A stretch of DNA of 64,000 bases, taken from the NCBI RefSeq assembly GCF_000622365.1, contig NZ_JASC01000001.1, positions 124,001 through 188,000 on the forward strand. Reading direction: 5' to 3'. Source of the stretch: Sulfitobacter noctilucae. GTDB lineage: Bacteria > Pseudomonadota > Alphaproteobacteria > Rhodobacterales > Rhodobacteraceae. Each line of letters starts with the position of its first letter. The stretch's first letter is position 1. Under the pieces are notes generated by a model. That model did not search any database. It saw only the letters and a list, made by a program, of their open reading frames with translations, and had not been told where the DNA came from. Positions 1 through 9,961 of the stretch are shown piece by piece. Made by a program: the position numbers and the translations under genes.

Positions 1-713
1 GTTTGCTCCAGCTTGGTCTTTCCGATGAACGGGTCTTTCAGACCCCGCCATTGCTGGCCGGGGGGCAGGTGCTTGGCTATGCCGAAACCGATCTGGCCGA
101 TCTGTCTGACGCGATGAAAGGGCGGCCAGCCTGGTACGCCACTCAGTTGACCCGCGACGAAGTGCCTGTTGTGCTGGCGGCACATAAACAGGCCCTGCGC
201 TTGTCACATCGCCTGTTGCTGGTCCTGCAGCCGAAAGACCCTGATGATGCCGACCACGTAGTTGCCCAGGCCGCCGACCGCGATCTGACAACGATACGCT
301 GGGATGATGGGCAGTACCCCGACGACAACACCCCATTGATGATCAGTGCCGATGCTGTCGATCGTGGGCTGTTCTACCGCGTCGCACCCGTTTGTTTTAT
401 GGGCACCACGTTGTCCGGGGCGGACGGCGGTTGTGACCCGCTCGAACCTGCCGCCCTTGGGTCCGCCATCCTATACGGCCCCAAAGTACGCCATTTCATG
501 TCGTCCTATTCGCGGCTAGCAAGTGCCGGCGCGGCACGGATCGTCAATGATACCGGCGCACTTGGCACAGCTGTATCACGGCTGATTGCACCGGATCAGG
601 CGGCCACGATGGCCCATGCAGGCTGGGAGGTGATCTCGGAAGGGGCGCTTCAGGCCGATCAGGTGATTGAACTGGTACAGAACGCACTGGATCAACGGCA
701 GAGGGTCTTATGA
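1..713 (+). CDS. waaA: 3-deoxy-D-manno-octulosonic acid (Kdo) transferase, C-terminal part
   Basis: The gene runs in from the left edge; the last 236 or so codons are visible, about half of the usual 420-430. This enzyme adds Kdo from CMP-Kdo to lipid IVA at the inner membrane. The visible part is the C-terminal GT-B half. Its hallmark is [11 protein letters not shown] at visible residues 143-153, matching the family's GGHNPLEPAA nucleotide-sugar loop. The TTG at position 3 is just an in-frame codon, not a credible start. The stop overlaps the lpxK start (ATGA), so the two lipid A/core genes are translationally coupled, which supports the call. Confidence 0.9.
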   Translation, partial: LLQLGLSDERVFQTPPLLAGGQVLGYAETDLADLSDAMKGRPAWYATQLTRDEVPVVLAAHKQALRLSHRLLLVLQPKDPDDADHVVAQAADRDLTTIRWDDGQYPDDNTPLMISADAVDRGLFYRVAPVCFMGTTLSGADGGCDPLEPAALGSAILYGPKVRHFMSSYSRLASAGAARIVNDTGALGTAVSRLIAPDQAATMAHAGWEVISEGALQADQVIELVQNALDQRQRVL

Positions 714-1702
714 TGCGCGCACCGACCTTCTGGCATCTGCCTCAGCCTGATTGGCGGGCCAACGCACTGCGCCCGCTCGGTGCGCTTTACGCGGCGGCGA
801 CGGCCCGGCGTCTGGCGCAGGGGGTGCCAGAACGCATGGATGTTCCGGTGGTCTGTGTAGGCAACATCAACGCAGGTGGCACCGGCAAGACACCGACGGT
901 GATGGCAGTGGTCGAACACTTGCGCGGGTTGTTTCACGAACCGCATATTGTCTCGCGTGGCTATGGCGGCACGGTCGAAGGGCCGCTGCGCGTCGATCCC
1001 GCCCGGCACAAGGCCACGGATGTCGGCGACGAGCCGCTATTGCTTGCCGCTTTTGCAGAGGTCTGGGTGGCAAAGGATCGCGCCGCCGGGGCATGGGCCG
1101 CGCAAGAGGCCGGGGCCAGTGTGATCGTGCTGGATGACGGTTTCCAGAACCCTGCACTGGCCTATGATCTGGCCGTCGTCGTGGTGGATGCGCAAAAGGG
1201 GTTCGGCAACGGTTTATGCCTGCCCGCCGGGCCGCTGCGTGAACCTGTGACCGTGGGTCTTGCGCGGGCCGATCTATTGCTGTCCATCGGTGACAGTGAC
1301 GCTCAGGCGGCTTTCGCAGCGAGGCCGCTACCCGCGCAGATCCCGCATGTGACAGCCGCACTTGAGCCATTGCAAACGGGGATGGACTGGACTGATACGC
1401 AGGCTCTAGCCTTCGCCGGTATCGGCCACCCCGAGAAGTTCTTCGATACATTGCGAGGGCTGGGGGCAACTTTGGTCCACGCTGAGGCGCTGGAAGACCA
1501 TCAGCCGCTGACGCCCGCGCTGATGGCCCGGCTGGAAGCGGATGCGATGCTGCGCGCGGCGCAATTGGTGACGACCGAGAAAGATGCGGTGCGGCTTCCG
1601 CCAAATTTCAGGACCAAGGTCATTACCTTGCCCGTGCGGTTGCGGCTTCCAACAGAGAACGCCCTTTTCGCAGCTTTGAAAGAACTCCCGAAACCGGCGT
1701 AA
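710..1702 (+). CDS. lpxK: tetraacyldisaccharide 4'-kinase (LpxK)
   Basis: LpxK phosphorylates the 4' position of the tetraacyldisaccharide-1-phosphate lipid A precursor at the inner membrane. The 330-residue length is normal. The family's ATP-binding loop [12 protein letters not shown] lies at residues 51-62, and the conserved VLDDGFQ block follows at about residue 140. Two adjacent ATG codons are possible (710 and 713); the first overlaps the waaA stop and has GAGGG just upstream. The gene ends next to a double palindrome at 1703-1747 that probably terminates transcription from both sides, because the next gene is convergent. Confidence 0.95.
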   Translation: MMRAPTFWHLPQPDWRANALRPLGALYAAATARRLAQGVPERMDVPVVCVGNINAGGTGKTPTVMAVVEHLRGLFHEPHIVSRGYGGTVEGPLRVDPARHKATDVGDEPLLLAAFAEVWVAKDRAAGAWAAQEAGASVIVLDDGFQNPALAYDLAVVVVDAQKGFGNGLCLPAGPLREPVTVGLARADLLLSIGDSDAQAAFAARPLPAQIPHVTAALEPLQTGMDWTDTQALAFAGIGHPEKFFDTLRGLGATLVHAEALEDHQPLTPALMARLEADAMLRAAQLVTTEKDAVRLPPNFRTKVITLPVRLRLPTENALFAALKELPKPA

Positions 1703-1747
1703 CCGGAAACTTTCAAAGTTTCCGGCCGTTTTCTTTCAAAGAAAACG
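1703..1747 (+). repeat. double-palindrome intergenic element, copy 1
   Basis: Two perfect inverted repeats lie back to back between convergent genes. The first is 1703-1725, with 11-base arms around a single C (arm CCGGAAACTTT). The second is 1727-1747, with 10-base arms around a single C (arm CGTTTTCTTT). A second copy with the two palindromes in reverse order is at 26354-26399. No long T tract follows, so a terminator role is inferred only from the placement between convergent genes. Confidence 0.8.
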
Positions 1748-1756
1748 CCCCCTGCT

Positions 1757-2884
1757 TCAGTTGTCCTCGCCCAATTTCGGGGCGGGACGGTGCAGCGAGA
1801 GTTCCGCGTCCGAAAAGCGGAAAGGCGAGCGCAGCCCGGGCACCCCGTCCAACTCAATCTGCATCCCACGGGCCACCACCTGCGGATCAGCCATTACATC
1901 GTCCAGATTGTTGATCGGCCCTGCCGGTACGCCCTGCGCCTCACAGAGCGCCAGCAAATCATCGCGACTGTGCTGACGTGTGGCACCGGTCAGACGGCGG
2001 TTCATCTCGGGCCGGTTGGCCACACGATCCGCGTTCTTGAGGTAGTCGGGCGCTGTCGCCATGTCGTCCAGTCCCAGCAGTTTGCACAGGCGCTGGAATT
2101 GCCCGTCATTACCGGTAGCGATGATAATATGCCCATCCGAGGTCTCGAACACTTCGTAGGGCGTAAGATTGGGGTGCGCGTTGCCCATGCGCGTGGGAGC
2201 GACGCCCGTGGTCATGTAATTCATCGCCTGATTGCCCATGATCGACACCGCGCAATCCAGTAGCGCCATGTCGATATGCTGCCCCCGTCCGGTCTGGTGG
2301 CGCTGATGCACAGCGGCCAGAATGGCGGTGGTCGCATAGATACCGGTAAAAATGTCCGTGATCGCCATGCCCGATTTTTGCGGCTGTCGGTCGGGTTCGC
2401 CAGTGACCGACATCAGGCCAGACATGCCCTGAATGATAAAGTCATAGCCCGCACGATGGGCATAAGGCCCAGTGTGCCCGAACCCGGTCACAGAGCAATA
2501 GATCAGTTGCGGAAATTGATCCTTGAGGCTGTCGTAGTCCAGACCGTATTTCGCCAAACCACCGGTCTTGAAGTTTTCGATGACGATATCCGCGTCGCTC
2601 AGCAGATCTTTCAGCTGTGCCTGTCCCTCGTCGGTGCGAAAATCAATGGTGACGCTGGCTTTGCCACGATTGGTAGAGTGGAAATAGGACGCCGAAACGT
2701 CCTCGTCCCGCGTCACAAAGGGGGGGCCCCACTGGCGCGTATCGTCGCCCGCCGGGCTTTCGACCTTGATGACCTCGCAGCCCAGATCAGACAGCGTCTG
2801 GCCCGCCCAGGGGCCGGCCAGAATACGCGCCATTTCGATTACCTTCAGGCCTGCAAGCGGCCCTGTCCCCCCCTGCGGTGCCAT
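1757..2884 (-). CDS. CoA-transferase family III (CaiB/BaiF type)
   Basis: Family III enzymes move CoA between carboxylic acids through an aspartyl-CoA thioester. The 375-residue protein has the family N-terminus (GLKVIEMARILAGPWAGQ, residues 12-29), the IKVESP block and a candidate catalytic aspartate at residue 177 in GMAITDIFTG. The substrate cannot be read from sequence; formyl-, succinyl-, carnitine- or racemase-type members look alike. Its start shares one base with the stop of the upstream dsbA-like gene, so the two are probably co-transcribed, although no functional link is evident. Confidence 0.9.
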   Translation of the reverse strand: MAPQGGTGPLAGLKVIEMARILAGPWAGQTLSDLGCEVIKVESPAGDDTRQWGPPFVTRDEDVSASYFHSTNRGKASVTIDFRTDEGQAQLKDLLSDADIVIENFKTGGLAKYGLDYDSLKDQFPQLIYCSVTGFGHTGPYAHRAGYDFIIQGMSGLMSVTGEPDRQPQKSGMAITDIFTGIYATTAILAAVHQRHQTGRGQHIDMALLDCAVSIMGNQAMNYMTTGVAPTRMGNAHPNLTPYEVFETSDGHIIIATGNDGQFQRLCKLLGLDDMATAPDYLKNADRVANRPEMNRRLTGATRQHSRDDLLALCEAQGVPAGPINNLDDVMADPQVVARGMQIELDGVPGLRSPFRFSDAELSLHRPAPKLGEDN

Positions 2885-3564
2885 CAGCCTTCGAGTGCTG
2901 TTTCGATCAGCGCTTTCATTTCGGAATAGGGCATATTGGACTGTTTCTTGCCATCAATCAGAAAGCTTGGCGTGGATGAAATATCGTCCCGCTCCCCGTT
3001 TTCCTGATACCAGGCGACCAATGTCTGCGCCATCGTGGCGTCCTGCAAACAGGCGTTCAGCGTGTCATTGTCCAGCCCGGCCAGTCGTCCGATCTTGCGC
3101 AATTCCTCAACGATCATCGCAGGTTCCCCGGCGCGGACCCACTCGGACTGCCCTTTGTAGATCAGATCCGCGATGCCAAAGAACCGCTCCGGTCCACCAC
3201 AGCGTGCAACCATCGAAGCCCAAAGGCCCGGACGGTCAAAATAGACCTCACGGTAGATGAATTTGATTTTACCGGTGTCGATGAAATCGGCTTTCAGTTG
3301 TTTGTAGGCCCCATTGTGGAAGGTCGCGCAATGCGGACAGGTGAATGACGCATATTCTGTCACTGTCACCGCGGCATCCGGGTTGCCCTGCACCATGTCG
3401 GTGATGCTGGATGTATCCAGATCGGCAGGTGTTGTTTGCGCATGGGCAGCCCCTGGCAAGGATGTCAGATTGTCAGATGGTGCACCCGCCTGATTGCGGG
3501 TCAGCGCCCAGCCACCCAATCCAGCCAGAGCGACGCCGCCCAAGATCACATTTCTACGTTGCAT
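2884..3564 (-). CDS. DsbA family thiol:disulfide oxidoreductase
   Basis: This is a periplasmic thioredoxin-fold protein of 226 residues. The active site CPHC is at residues 76-79 after FT, and a cis-proline loop (SSTPSF) lies near residue 198, both typical of DsbA-like oxidoreductases. The N-terminus carries an arginine pair (MQRRN) before a hydrophobic stretch, so export could be Sec or Tat; a mature start after AHA near residue 42 is plausible. It sits between a DciA-like gene and a CoA-transferase on the same strand. The exact role (oxidase, isomerase or cytochrome c maturation) is not decided by sequence. Confidence 0.92.
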   Translation of the reverse strand: MQRRNVILGGVALAGLGGWALTRNQAGAPSDNLTSLPGAAHAQTTPADLDTSSITDMVQGNPDAAVTVTEYASFTCPHCATFHNGAYKQLKADFIDTGKIKFIYREVYFDRPGLWASMVARCGGPERFFGIADLIYKGQSEWVRAGEPAMIVEELRKIGRLAGLDNDTLNACLQDATMAQTLVAWYQENGERDDISSTPSFLIDGKKQSNMPYSEMKALIETALEG

Positions 3565-3596
3565 GTATTTTTCCTTTGTCTCGACTGTTTTCGCAT

Positions 3597-4103
3597 TCAG
3601 CGATTGGTCTTGTTCAATATGTTCTCGCCCAGACGTGCAAGCGCATCGCGCAATCCACTGTCTGCCACGGGGCTTGCCACCTGTGCCGCCTGCTGCTGCA
3701 GGGCCGGGTCAGGCGCGATGGGGGTGGTTTTGGGTTTGTGGCCGAAGGCAACTTTGCCGTCGGCAAAGCCGGTAGCCGCAGTCTGGGTGACGCGCACACG
3801 GGCGATGGCGTTATACCCGTAGACTGCGTTTACTTTTTGCCTGATCTGCTCTTTTTGCATCTCCAACATGGGGGCGTTCGCCCCGGTGGTCAGAAGGGTC
3901 AGCGTCGCCCCCATACCGCCGCGCCCGTAGCCAATCTCGACCGGCTGCGCGATAGCGGAGATGTCTGCCCCCGCGATTTCAACCCATTGGGTCAGGAGCC
4001 GCGACTGGGCAAAGCCCCGGGTCTCGGACGCACGCCTGATCTGGCCCGACAGCAGACTATCGGTGCGTTTAAAGCCTTTTGTGGTGGTGCGCCGGCGCGG
4101 CAT
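3597..4103 (-). CDS. DUF721/DciA-like protein
   Basis: The 168-residue protein begins with a basic segment (MPRRRTTT) and then shows the DUF721 core: W-x-E-I-A-G at about residues 40-45, and a later segment running from LTLLTTG through EMQKEQIRQKVNAVYG. DUF721 includes DciA, the ancestral loader of the DnaB replicative helicase, so a role in replication initiation is likely but inferred. I chose the ATG at 4103 over a TTG five codons upstream because it has GGGA at reasonable spacing. It is divergent from mutY and upstream of the dsbA-like gene. Confidence 0.8.
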   Translation of the reverse strand: MPRRRTTTKGFKRTDSLLSGQIRRASETRGFAQSRLLTQWVEIAGADISAIAQPVEIGYGRGGMGATLTLLTTGANAPMLEMQKEQIRQKVNAVYGYNAIARVRVTQTAATGFADGKVAFGHKPKTTPIAPDPALQQQAAQVASPVADSGLRDALARLGENILNKTNR

Positions 4104-4188
4104 GGCTATGTTTCCCAAACTCTATGACCTGCAACATAGTGATTTAGCCCTATATCACCAGCCCAAGCCACGACCGGAGCCATAAAGA

Positions 4189-5256
4189 TTGCGTGAAACC
4201 ATCCCAGAGACGGACCTGCCTCAGCTCTTGCTGGAATGGTACGATGTGCATGCGCGCCAGATGCCGTGGCGTATCGGTCCGGCGGAGCGGCGGGCCGGTG
4301 TGTGCCCGGATCCCTACCGCATCTGGATGAGCGAGATCATGCTGCAACAGACCACTGTTGCCACGGTGCGCGACTACTTTCAGCGATTCGTTGCCCGCTG
4401 GCCCACGGTGCGTGATCTGGCGGCGGCCGAGGATGCAGAGGTGATGGGGGAATGGGCCGGGCTTGGATACTATGCCCGCGCGCGCAATCTGTTGAAATGC
4501 GCCCGCGCTGTGGTGGCTGATCACGGGGGTGTGTTTCCCGCCGACCATGCCGCTCTGCTTACGCTGCCGGGCATCGGCCCCTACACGGCAGCGGCGGTCT
4601 CATCCATCGCCTTCGACCTGCCCTACACTGTGCTGGACGGCAACGTCGAACGCGTGATGGCGCGGCTTTACGATATCCACACGCCCCTGCCTGCGGCCAA
4701 ACCCGCGCTTATGGAGAAGGCCGAAGCGCTGACACCAACAAAGCGGCCCGGTGATTACGCACAGGCAGTGATGGATCTGGGCGCCACGATCTGTTCGCCC
4801 AAATCACCCGCCTGTGGCATTTGCCCGTGGCGCGATCCCTGCGCTGCCCGGCGGGCCGGCACACAAGCGGAGCTGCCTAAGAAAACGCCGAAGAAGGCGA
4901 AGCCCGTGCGGCACGGCACCGTCTATCTGGCACAGCGGGAAGATGGCGCTTGGCTGCTGGAAACCCGGCCTGACAAGGGGCTTCTGGGCGGCATGCTGGG
5001 CTGGCCGGGGTCTGAATGGGTGGACGCCGCCGAGCCACGCCCGATTGGCACACCACCGCTTGTCGCCGACTGGCAGGAATTACCGGGCGATGTGCGGCAC
5101 ACGTTTACACATTTCCATTTGATCCTGACCGTCAAACGCGCTGACGTCGGTGCCGCGGCTTTTGCCGATCACGCCGAGTTCTATCCACCAGAGCGTTTCC
5201 GCCCCTCCGATCTGCCCACAGTGATGCGAAAAGCGTTTGATTTGTCGCAGGGGTGA
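4189..5256 (+). CDS. mutY: A/G-specific adenine glycosylase MutY
   Basis: MutY removes adenine paired with 8-oxoguanine in base excision repair. The 355-residue protein has the catalytic glutamate in SEIMLQQT (about residue 46), the helix-hairpin-helix LPGIGPYTAAAV, the catalytic aspartate in LDGNVERVMARL, and the four-cysteine iron-sulfur loop C-x6-C-x2-C-x5-C near residues 204-220. A C-terminal Nudix-like domain that reads 8-oxoG follows. The start is TTG at 4189, preceded by GGAG at good spacing; the next ATG would cut off the N-terminal helix. Confidence 0.96.
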   Translation: MRETIPETDLPQLLLEWYDVHARQMPWRIGPAERRAGVCPDPYRIWMSEIMLQQTTVATVRDYFQRFVARWPTVRDLAAAEDAEVMGEWAGLGYYARARNLLKCARAVVADHGGVFPADHAALLTLPGIGPYTAAAVSSIAFDLPYTVLDGNVERVMARLYDIHTPLPAAKPALMEKAEALTPTKRPGDYAQAVMDLGATICSPKSPACGICPWRDPCAARRAGTQAELPKKTPKKAKPVRHGTVYLAQREDGAWLLETRPDKGLLGGMLGWPGSEWVDAAEPRPIGTPPLVADWQELPGDVRHTFTHFHLILTVKRADVGAAAFADHAEFYPPERFRPSDLPTVMRKAFDLSQG

Positions 5257-5331
5257 CCCATTGTCGCCGCTTTGTTCCGTCAGTATTCCGGTCTAGACTT
5301 TACCAAACGACCGCCGCTTGGAACCTGTCCC

Positions 5332-6483
5332 ATGTCGACCCAAAGCACCTTGCTGACGCCTTCCCAACTTAGCCGCGTGTCCCGCGCTTTGCCCTTCTGG
5401 CTGTCGCTGGGGTTGATACCGCTGGCGTGGGTTGCCGCAGTGCAGGGAGGCTGGTCCATCGCGCTCTTGCCGCTGGTAACATGGTTTGCCTTTTCGCTCT
5501 TGGACATGGTCATGGGCCTAAACCTTGACAACGCAGACCCGCAAGCAACAGAGACTGACCTCTTTTGGTATCGCCTGATCACGCTGATCTGGATGCCCGC
5601 ACAGTTCATCACGCTATTCGGCTTGATTTGGTATGTCCCGCAGGCCGCGCATCTGAGCGGGTTCGAGAAATTCGCACTTTTCTTTGGGGTTGGCGTGTTC
5701 ACCGGCACCATCGGGATCAATTACTCACATGAACTGATGCACCAGAAAAACCGGTTGGAACGATTTTGGGCCGATATGCTGCTGGCGATGGTGCTGTATT
5801 CGCACTTCCGGTCCGAACATCTGTTGGTGCATCACCGCTACGTCGCAACCCCGCGCGATCCGGTGACAGCCCGTTATAACGAAGGGTTCCATCGCTTTTA
5901 CCCCCGTGTTTTGCGGCAGTCCTGGCATTCTGCCTTCAACGCCGAAGCGGATATGCTGGCGCGCAAAAAGCTGGGCTGGACACACCGCAGCAATCCGTTC
6001 TGGAAATACTGGGGGCTACAAGCGTTTTGCCTGCTGCTGGCGTTGTTGCTGGGCGGCTGGGTCGGGTTGGCGTTGTTCTTGGTGCAAGCCGGCGTTGCGA
6101 TCTGGCAGTTGGAATTGGTTAACTACATCGAACATTACGGGCTGACGCGAGAGCATCTGGGCGATGGCAAATATGAACACGTCAAGCCGCATCATTCGTG
6201 GAATGCGTCCCACCGAGCGTCGAACTGGCTGCTCATCAACCTGCAACGCCATTCGGATCACCACTACAAACCCGACCGGCGCTTTCCGGTGTTGCAGACC
6301 TATGGCGAGGATGAAGCGCCGCAACTGCCCTATGGCTATCCGATCATGACAATGGCTGCGATGATCCCGCCGCTGTGGCGGCGTGTCATGAACCCGCGTG
6401 TGCGGGATTGGCGGCGCAGGTATTATCCTCAGGTGACCGACTGGAAAGACTATAACAAGCACCTCACCCCCCTGCCACGATAG
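5332..6483 (+). CDS. alkB: AlkB-type membrane di-iron hydroxylase (alkane 1-monooxygenase)
   Basis: This is an integral-membrane non-heme di-iron monooxygenase, which in this family hydroxylates terminal carbons of medium-chain alkanes. The 383-residue protein has several hydrophobic helices and all the histidine motifs: HELMH (133-137), EHLLVHHR (162-169), NYIEHYG (264-270) and LQRHSDHH (304-311). NYIEHYGL is characteristic of alkane hydroxylases rather than of fatty acid desaturases. No rubredoxin or rubredoxin reductase gene is nearby, so electron donors must be encoded elsewhere. I start at the ATG at 5332; an upstream TTG would add 20 unlikely residues. Confidence 0.88.
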   Translation: MSTQSTLLTPSQLSRVSRALPFWLSLGLIPLAWVAAVQGGWSIALLPLVTWFAFSLLDMVMGLNLDNADPQATETDLFWYRLITLIWMPAQFITLFGLIWYVPQAAHLSGFEKFALFFGVGVFTGTIGINYSHELMHQKNRLERFWADMLLAMVLYSHFRSEHLLVHHRYVATPRDPVTARYNEGFHRFYPRVLRQSWHSAFNAEADMLARKKLGWTHRSNPFWKYWGLQAFCLLLALLLGGWVGLALFLVQAGVAIWQLELVNYIEHYGLTREHLGDGKYEHVKPHHSWNASHRASNWLLINLQRHSDHHYKPDRRFPVLQTYGEDEAPQLPYGYPIMTMAAMIPPLWRRVMNPRVRDWRRRYYPQVTDWKDYNKHLTPLPR

Positions 6484-6549
6484 CTTTCTTACACAATCTT
6501 AAGGTCTGTCTGTCAGGCGTTGTAGGTGCACTTTGGAAGGGGGCATCAC

Positions 6550-6972
6550 ATGCAAATGACCGCAGTACCGCCGCATTTCCCGCAGGGAATCGACACCTGC
6601 CTGATCGTTGAAGACAGCGAATTCGATCAGCTGAAGATGGGTCGGGTTGTGCGCAAAAGCTGCAATTCGATGCGAATCGAAGTCGCCAACACCCTCAAAT
6701 CAGCCCGCCGGATGCTTGAACGGGGTGAACCTGCATTGATCCTGCTGGATAATAACCTGCCCGACGGTCTGGGCGCGGATTTCGCGCTGGAGCTTGCCAA
6801 AGATCCAAAACTGGCCGGTGTTCCGGTGATAATGGTTAGTGACTGGCCCTCGCCCATCATGTGGGAAAAAGCCGCCAGTGCCGGTGTTGCCTATGTGGTG
6901 AACAAAACAGAATTTGATCCAAAGTATGTTCATGCCGTGCTTCAGAAAGGGAAAAGCCGCCAGATGAACTGA
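6550..6972 (+). CDS. stand-alone response regulator receiver protein
   Basis: A 140-residue protein that is a receiver domain only, without an output domain. Key residues are visible: the acidic pair ED in LIVEDSEFDQLK, the phospho-acceptor aspartate at residue 67 in LLDNNLPDG, a serine in VSDW at the switch position and the conserved lysine in VNKTEF. Single-domain receivers usually act in phosphorelays or by binding a partner. No histidine kinase is adjacent. The ATG at 6550 is favoured over an upstream GTG because GGAAGGGGG sits seven bases before it. Confidence 0.9.
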   Translation: MQMTAVPPHFPQGIDTCLIVEDSEFDQLKMGRVVRKSCNSMRIEVANTLKSARRMLERGEPALILLDNNLPDGLGADFALELAKDPKLAGVPVIMVSDWPSPIMWEKAASAGVAYVVNKTEFDPKYVHAVLQKGKSRQMN

Positions 6973-7058
6973 CCGTGAAGAGCGGCTGATTTACATGTTT
7001 CAGCCAGTTCCATAGGCTTGAGGCATCCGGTCTTTTTCAGAAGGGTGCGGCAATTCCC

Positions 7059-7904
7059 ATGATCAGGCAGATATTCAAACCGCGACTGGTGTCGAATGGC
7101 ACTCTCAGAGCTTTCGTCTCTTATCTGCTTAGCGTGCTACTGGTTTTGGCCGCACCCCCCGTGTCCGCCCAGGAAACCGAAGTCGACCTCGAACTTGTGC
7201 TGATGGTCGATGTGTCTCGATCCATGTCCGATGCAGAGTTGGAGTTGCAACGCCGTGGTTACGCCGAAGCGCTGCGCTCTGATGTGGTGTTTAGGGCGGT
7301 GCAATCGGGGCTGCTGCAAACCCTTGCGCTCACCTATGTCGAATGGGCCGGAACGCAGGAAATCATCGTCGATTGGCAGCTGATTGAAACCCGCCAAGAC
7401 CTCGATAGCTTCGCAGATCAACTCACGGTGCGGTCCAATCCTTCCCTGCGGCGCACCTCTATCTCTAGTGCACTCGAATTCGGCGCCTCGCGCATTTTGC
7501 GAAACGCCTACCGCGGGTTGCGCCGGGTGATTGATATATCCGGCGATGGCCCGAACAATCTCGGCCCGCTTGTTCTCACGTCTCGCGACCGCGTGACGGC
7601 GCAAGGCATCACGATCAACGGACTGCCGCTGATGACGAACGACGGCGCGCCACAGCTTTTCCATCTGGAAAACCTCGATGTCTACTACCAAACCTGCGTG
7701 ATCGGCGGGCCCGGTGCCTTTGCGATTCCTGTCTACGTCTGGCGCGATTTCTCGGCGGCGGTACAACGCAAATTGGTGTTGGAGATTGCGGGCCTCATGC
7801 CTCAACCACAGATGATCAAGGCACAGGCCCGCGACCCCCGCGATTGTCAGGTGGGCGAAAAGATCTGGGAGGATTTCATGCAGGGGAATGGCTTCATCCC
7901 CTGA
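7059..7904 (+). CDS. DUF1194 protein with VWA-like domain, secreted
   Basis: The 281-residue protein has an N-terminal signal peptide (cleavage likely after VSA, residue 37) and then a von Willebrand factor A-like fold. The metal-ion-dependent adhesion motif D-x-S-x-S is at residues 51-55 (DVSRS), and a later conserved block reads VIDISGDGPNN. DUF1194 is frequent in Rhizobiales and Rhodobacterales and has no established function; a metal-dependent protein-protein interaction role in the periplasm is an inference from the fold. It is monocistronic here, facing a terminator for the convergent ccrM. Confidence 0.85.
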   Translation: MIRQIFKPRLVSNGTLRAFVSYLLSVLLVLAAPPVSAQETEVDLELVLMVDVSRSMSDAELELQRRGYAEALRSDVVFRAVQSGLLQTLALTYVEWAGTQEIIVDWQLIETRQDLDSFADQLTVRSNPSLRRTSISSALEFGASRILRNAYRGLRRVIDISGDGPNNLGPLVLTSRDRVTAQGITINGLPLMTNDGAPQLFHLENLDVYYQTCVIGGPGAFAIPVYVWRDFSAAVQRKLVLEIAGLMPQPQMIKAQARDPRDCQVGEKIWEDFMQGNGFIP

Positions 7905-7908
7905 CCAA

Positions 7909-7937
7909 CCAAAAAAGACCCCGCCATAAAGGCGGGG
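7909..7937 (-). terminator. rho-independent terminator of ccrM
   Basis: A GC-rich stem, CCCCGCC (7919-7925) with GGCGGGG (7931-7937), encloses a five-base loop. On the minus strand it is followed by a run of T (the A tract at 7911-7916), about 75 bases past the ccrM stop. It may also stop transcription from the convergent DUF1194 gene. Confidence 0.85.
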
Positions 7938-8012
7938 CCAAGGTAAGTGCCTGTTTAGACGTCCTTCATGTGGAAGGCCGCAGGCACCGGCGGTGTTCGA
8001 AATCTATGTGGT

Positions 8013-9113
<1,101 letters not shown>

Positions 9114-9167
9114 TTATTCTGCCTCTGTCCCCGGCACATTTTGTGCTCGTTGGTTGAGGATCAGGAT

Positions 9168-9206
9168 GAGTCAAAGGCGATTCCCGGTCAAATTGTTTTT
9201 TGAATC
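9168..9206 (-). promoter_or_regulatory. cluster of three GANTC sites in the ccrM promoter region
   Basis: GANTC sites occur at 9168-9172, 9179-9183 and 9202-9206, 55-95 bases upstream of the ccrM start. Centre-to-centre distances are 11 and 23 bases, about one and two helical turns, so all face the same side of the DNA. GANTC is the CcrM target and is known to modulate some alphaproteobacterial promoters, so the cluster suggests control by hemimethylation. Exact -35/-10 elements are not resolved. Confidence 0.65.
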
Positions 9207-9228
9207 AATTGCTTAAGAAAAATTCTTG

Positions 9229-9843
9229 CTACAACATCTTGTGTACGGGTTTGAACGAACGTCTATGGTGTGGGGTTACCCCAAGATTTTCCAGCGCGGA
9301 CATGTGGCTTTTTGATCCATATCCCATGTTCGTCTCCCAGCCATAGCCGGGGTGCTGTTGCGCCAAGGACAACATGACATAATCTCGACAGATTTTGGCC
9401 ACAATTGAGGCCGCTGCAATGCTTTGCGAACGGCCGTCACCCTTGATGATGGTCTGCGCCGGCAGGATCAGATCGCGGGGCAGCATGTTGCCGTCGATCA
9501 GCGCATAGTCGGCGGGTCGTCCGAGGGATTCCAGCCCGTCCAGTGCCCGCGTCATTGCCAGATGGCTGGCGCGCAGGATGTTGATCTCGTCGATCTCCTC
9601 GACGCTGGCGTGCGCAATACTGACATCTGCCACCTCCATGATTTCATCATGCAACCGCAAGCGGGCCTTCTTGGTCAGCTTCTTGGAATCGTTCAGGCCT
9701 TCAGGAATGCGATTGGGGTCCAGCACCACGGCGGCGGCGGTCACAGGACCAGCCAGGGGCCCGCGACCCACCTCGTCCACGCCCGCGATACGGGCAAACC
9801 CTTGCGCCATCGCGGCACGTTCAAATTCGAAATCAGGTGTCAT
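9229..9843 (-). CDS. rnhB: ribonuclease HII
   Basis: RNase HII cleaves the RNA strand of RNA-DNA hybrids and excises single ribonucleotides from DNA. The 204-residue protein has the family motif GVDEVGRGPLAGPV starting at residue 21, with catalytic D23 and E24. Further blocks are LNDSKKL, SIAAASIVAK (with the partner acidic region before it) and a C-terminal HPGYGW. I start at the ATG at 9843, which has GGGAG directly upstream; an 80-codon extension to 10083 crosses a terminator and is not believable. It lies directly upstream of ccrM. Confidence 0.95.
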   Translation of the reverse strand: MTPDFEFERAAMAQGFARIAGVDEVGRGPLAGPVTAAAVVLDPNRIPEGLNDSKKLTKKARLRLHDEIMEVADVSIAHASVEEIDEINILRASHLAMTRALDGLESLGRPADYALIDGNMLPRDLILPAQTIIKGDGRSQSIAAASIVAKICRDYVMLSLAQQHPGYGWETNMGYGSKSHMSALENLGVTPHHRRSFKPVHKML

Positions 9844-9883
9844 GCTCCCGTCAGACCGAAAGCCGCAGCGAACCACAAGACAT

Positions 9884-9914
9884 AAAAAGAGGGAGATGCC
9901 CGAACATCTCCCTC
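9884..9914 (-). terminator. rho-independent terminator after the repeat-containing secreted protein gene
   Basis: A perfect 10-base stem (9889-9898 with 9905-9914, arm GAGGGAGATG) around a six-base loop is followed on the minus strand by TTTTT (A tract 9884-9888). It lies about 50 bases past the stop of the gene at 9962-10495 and separates that gene from rnhB. Confidence 0.88.
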
Positions 9915-9961
9915 CAGTCTTTCGGCGGCAGGGACCTGACACGCCGAAGAATGGCGCGGTG

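Noticed and set aside
6995..7020. Hairpin after the receiver gene as a terminator
   Set aside because: Stem of only six bases (GGCTGA/TCAGCC) with a ten-base loop and no T tract.
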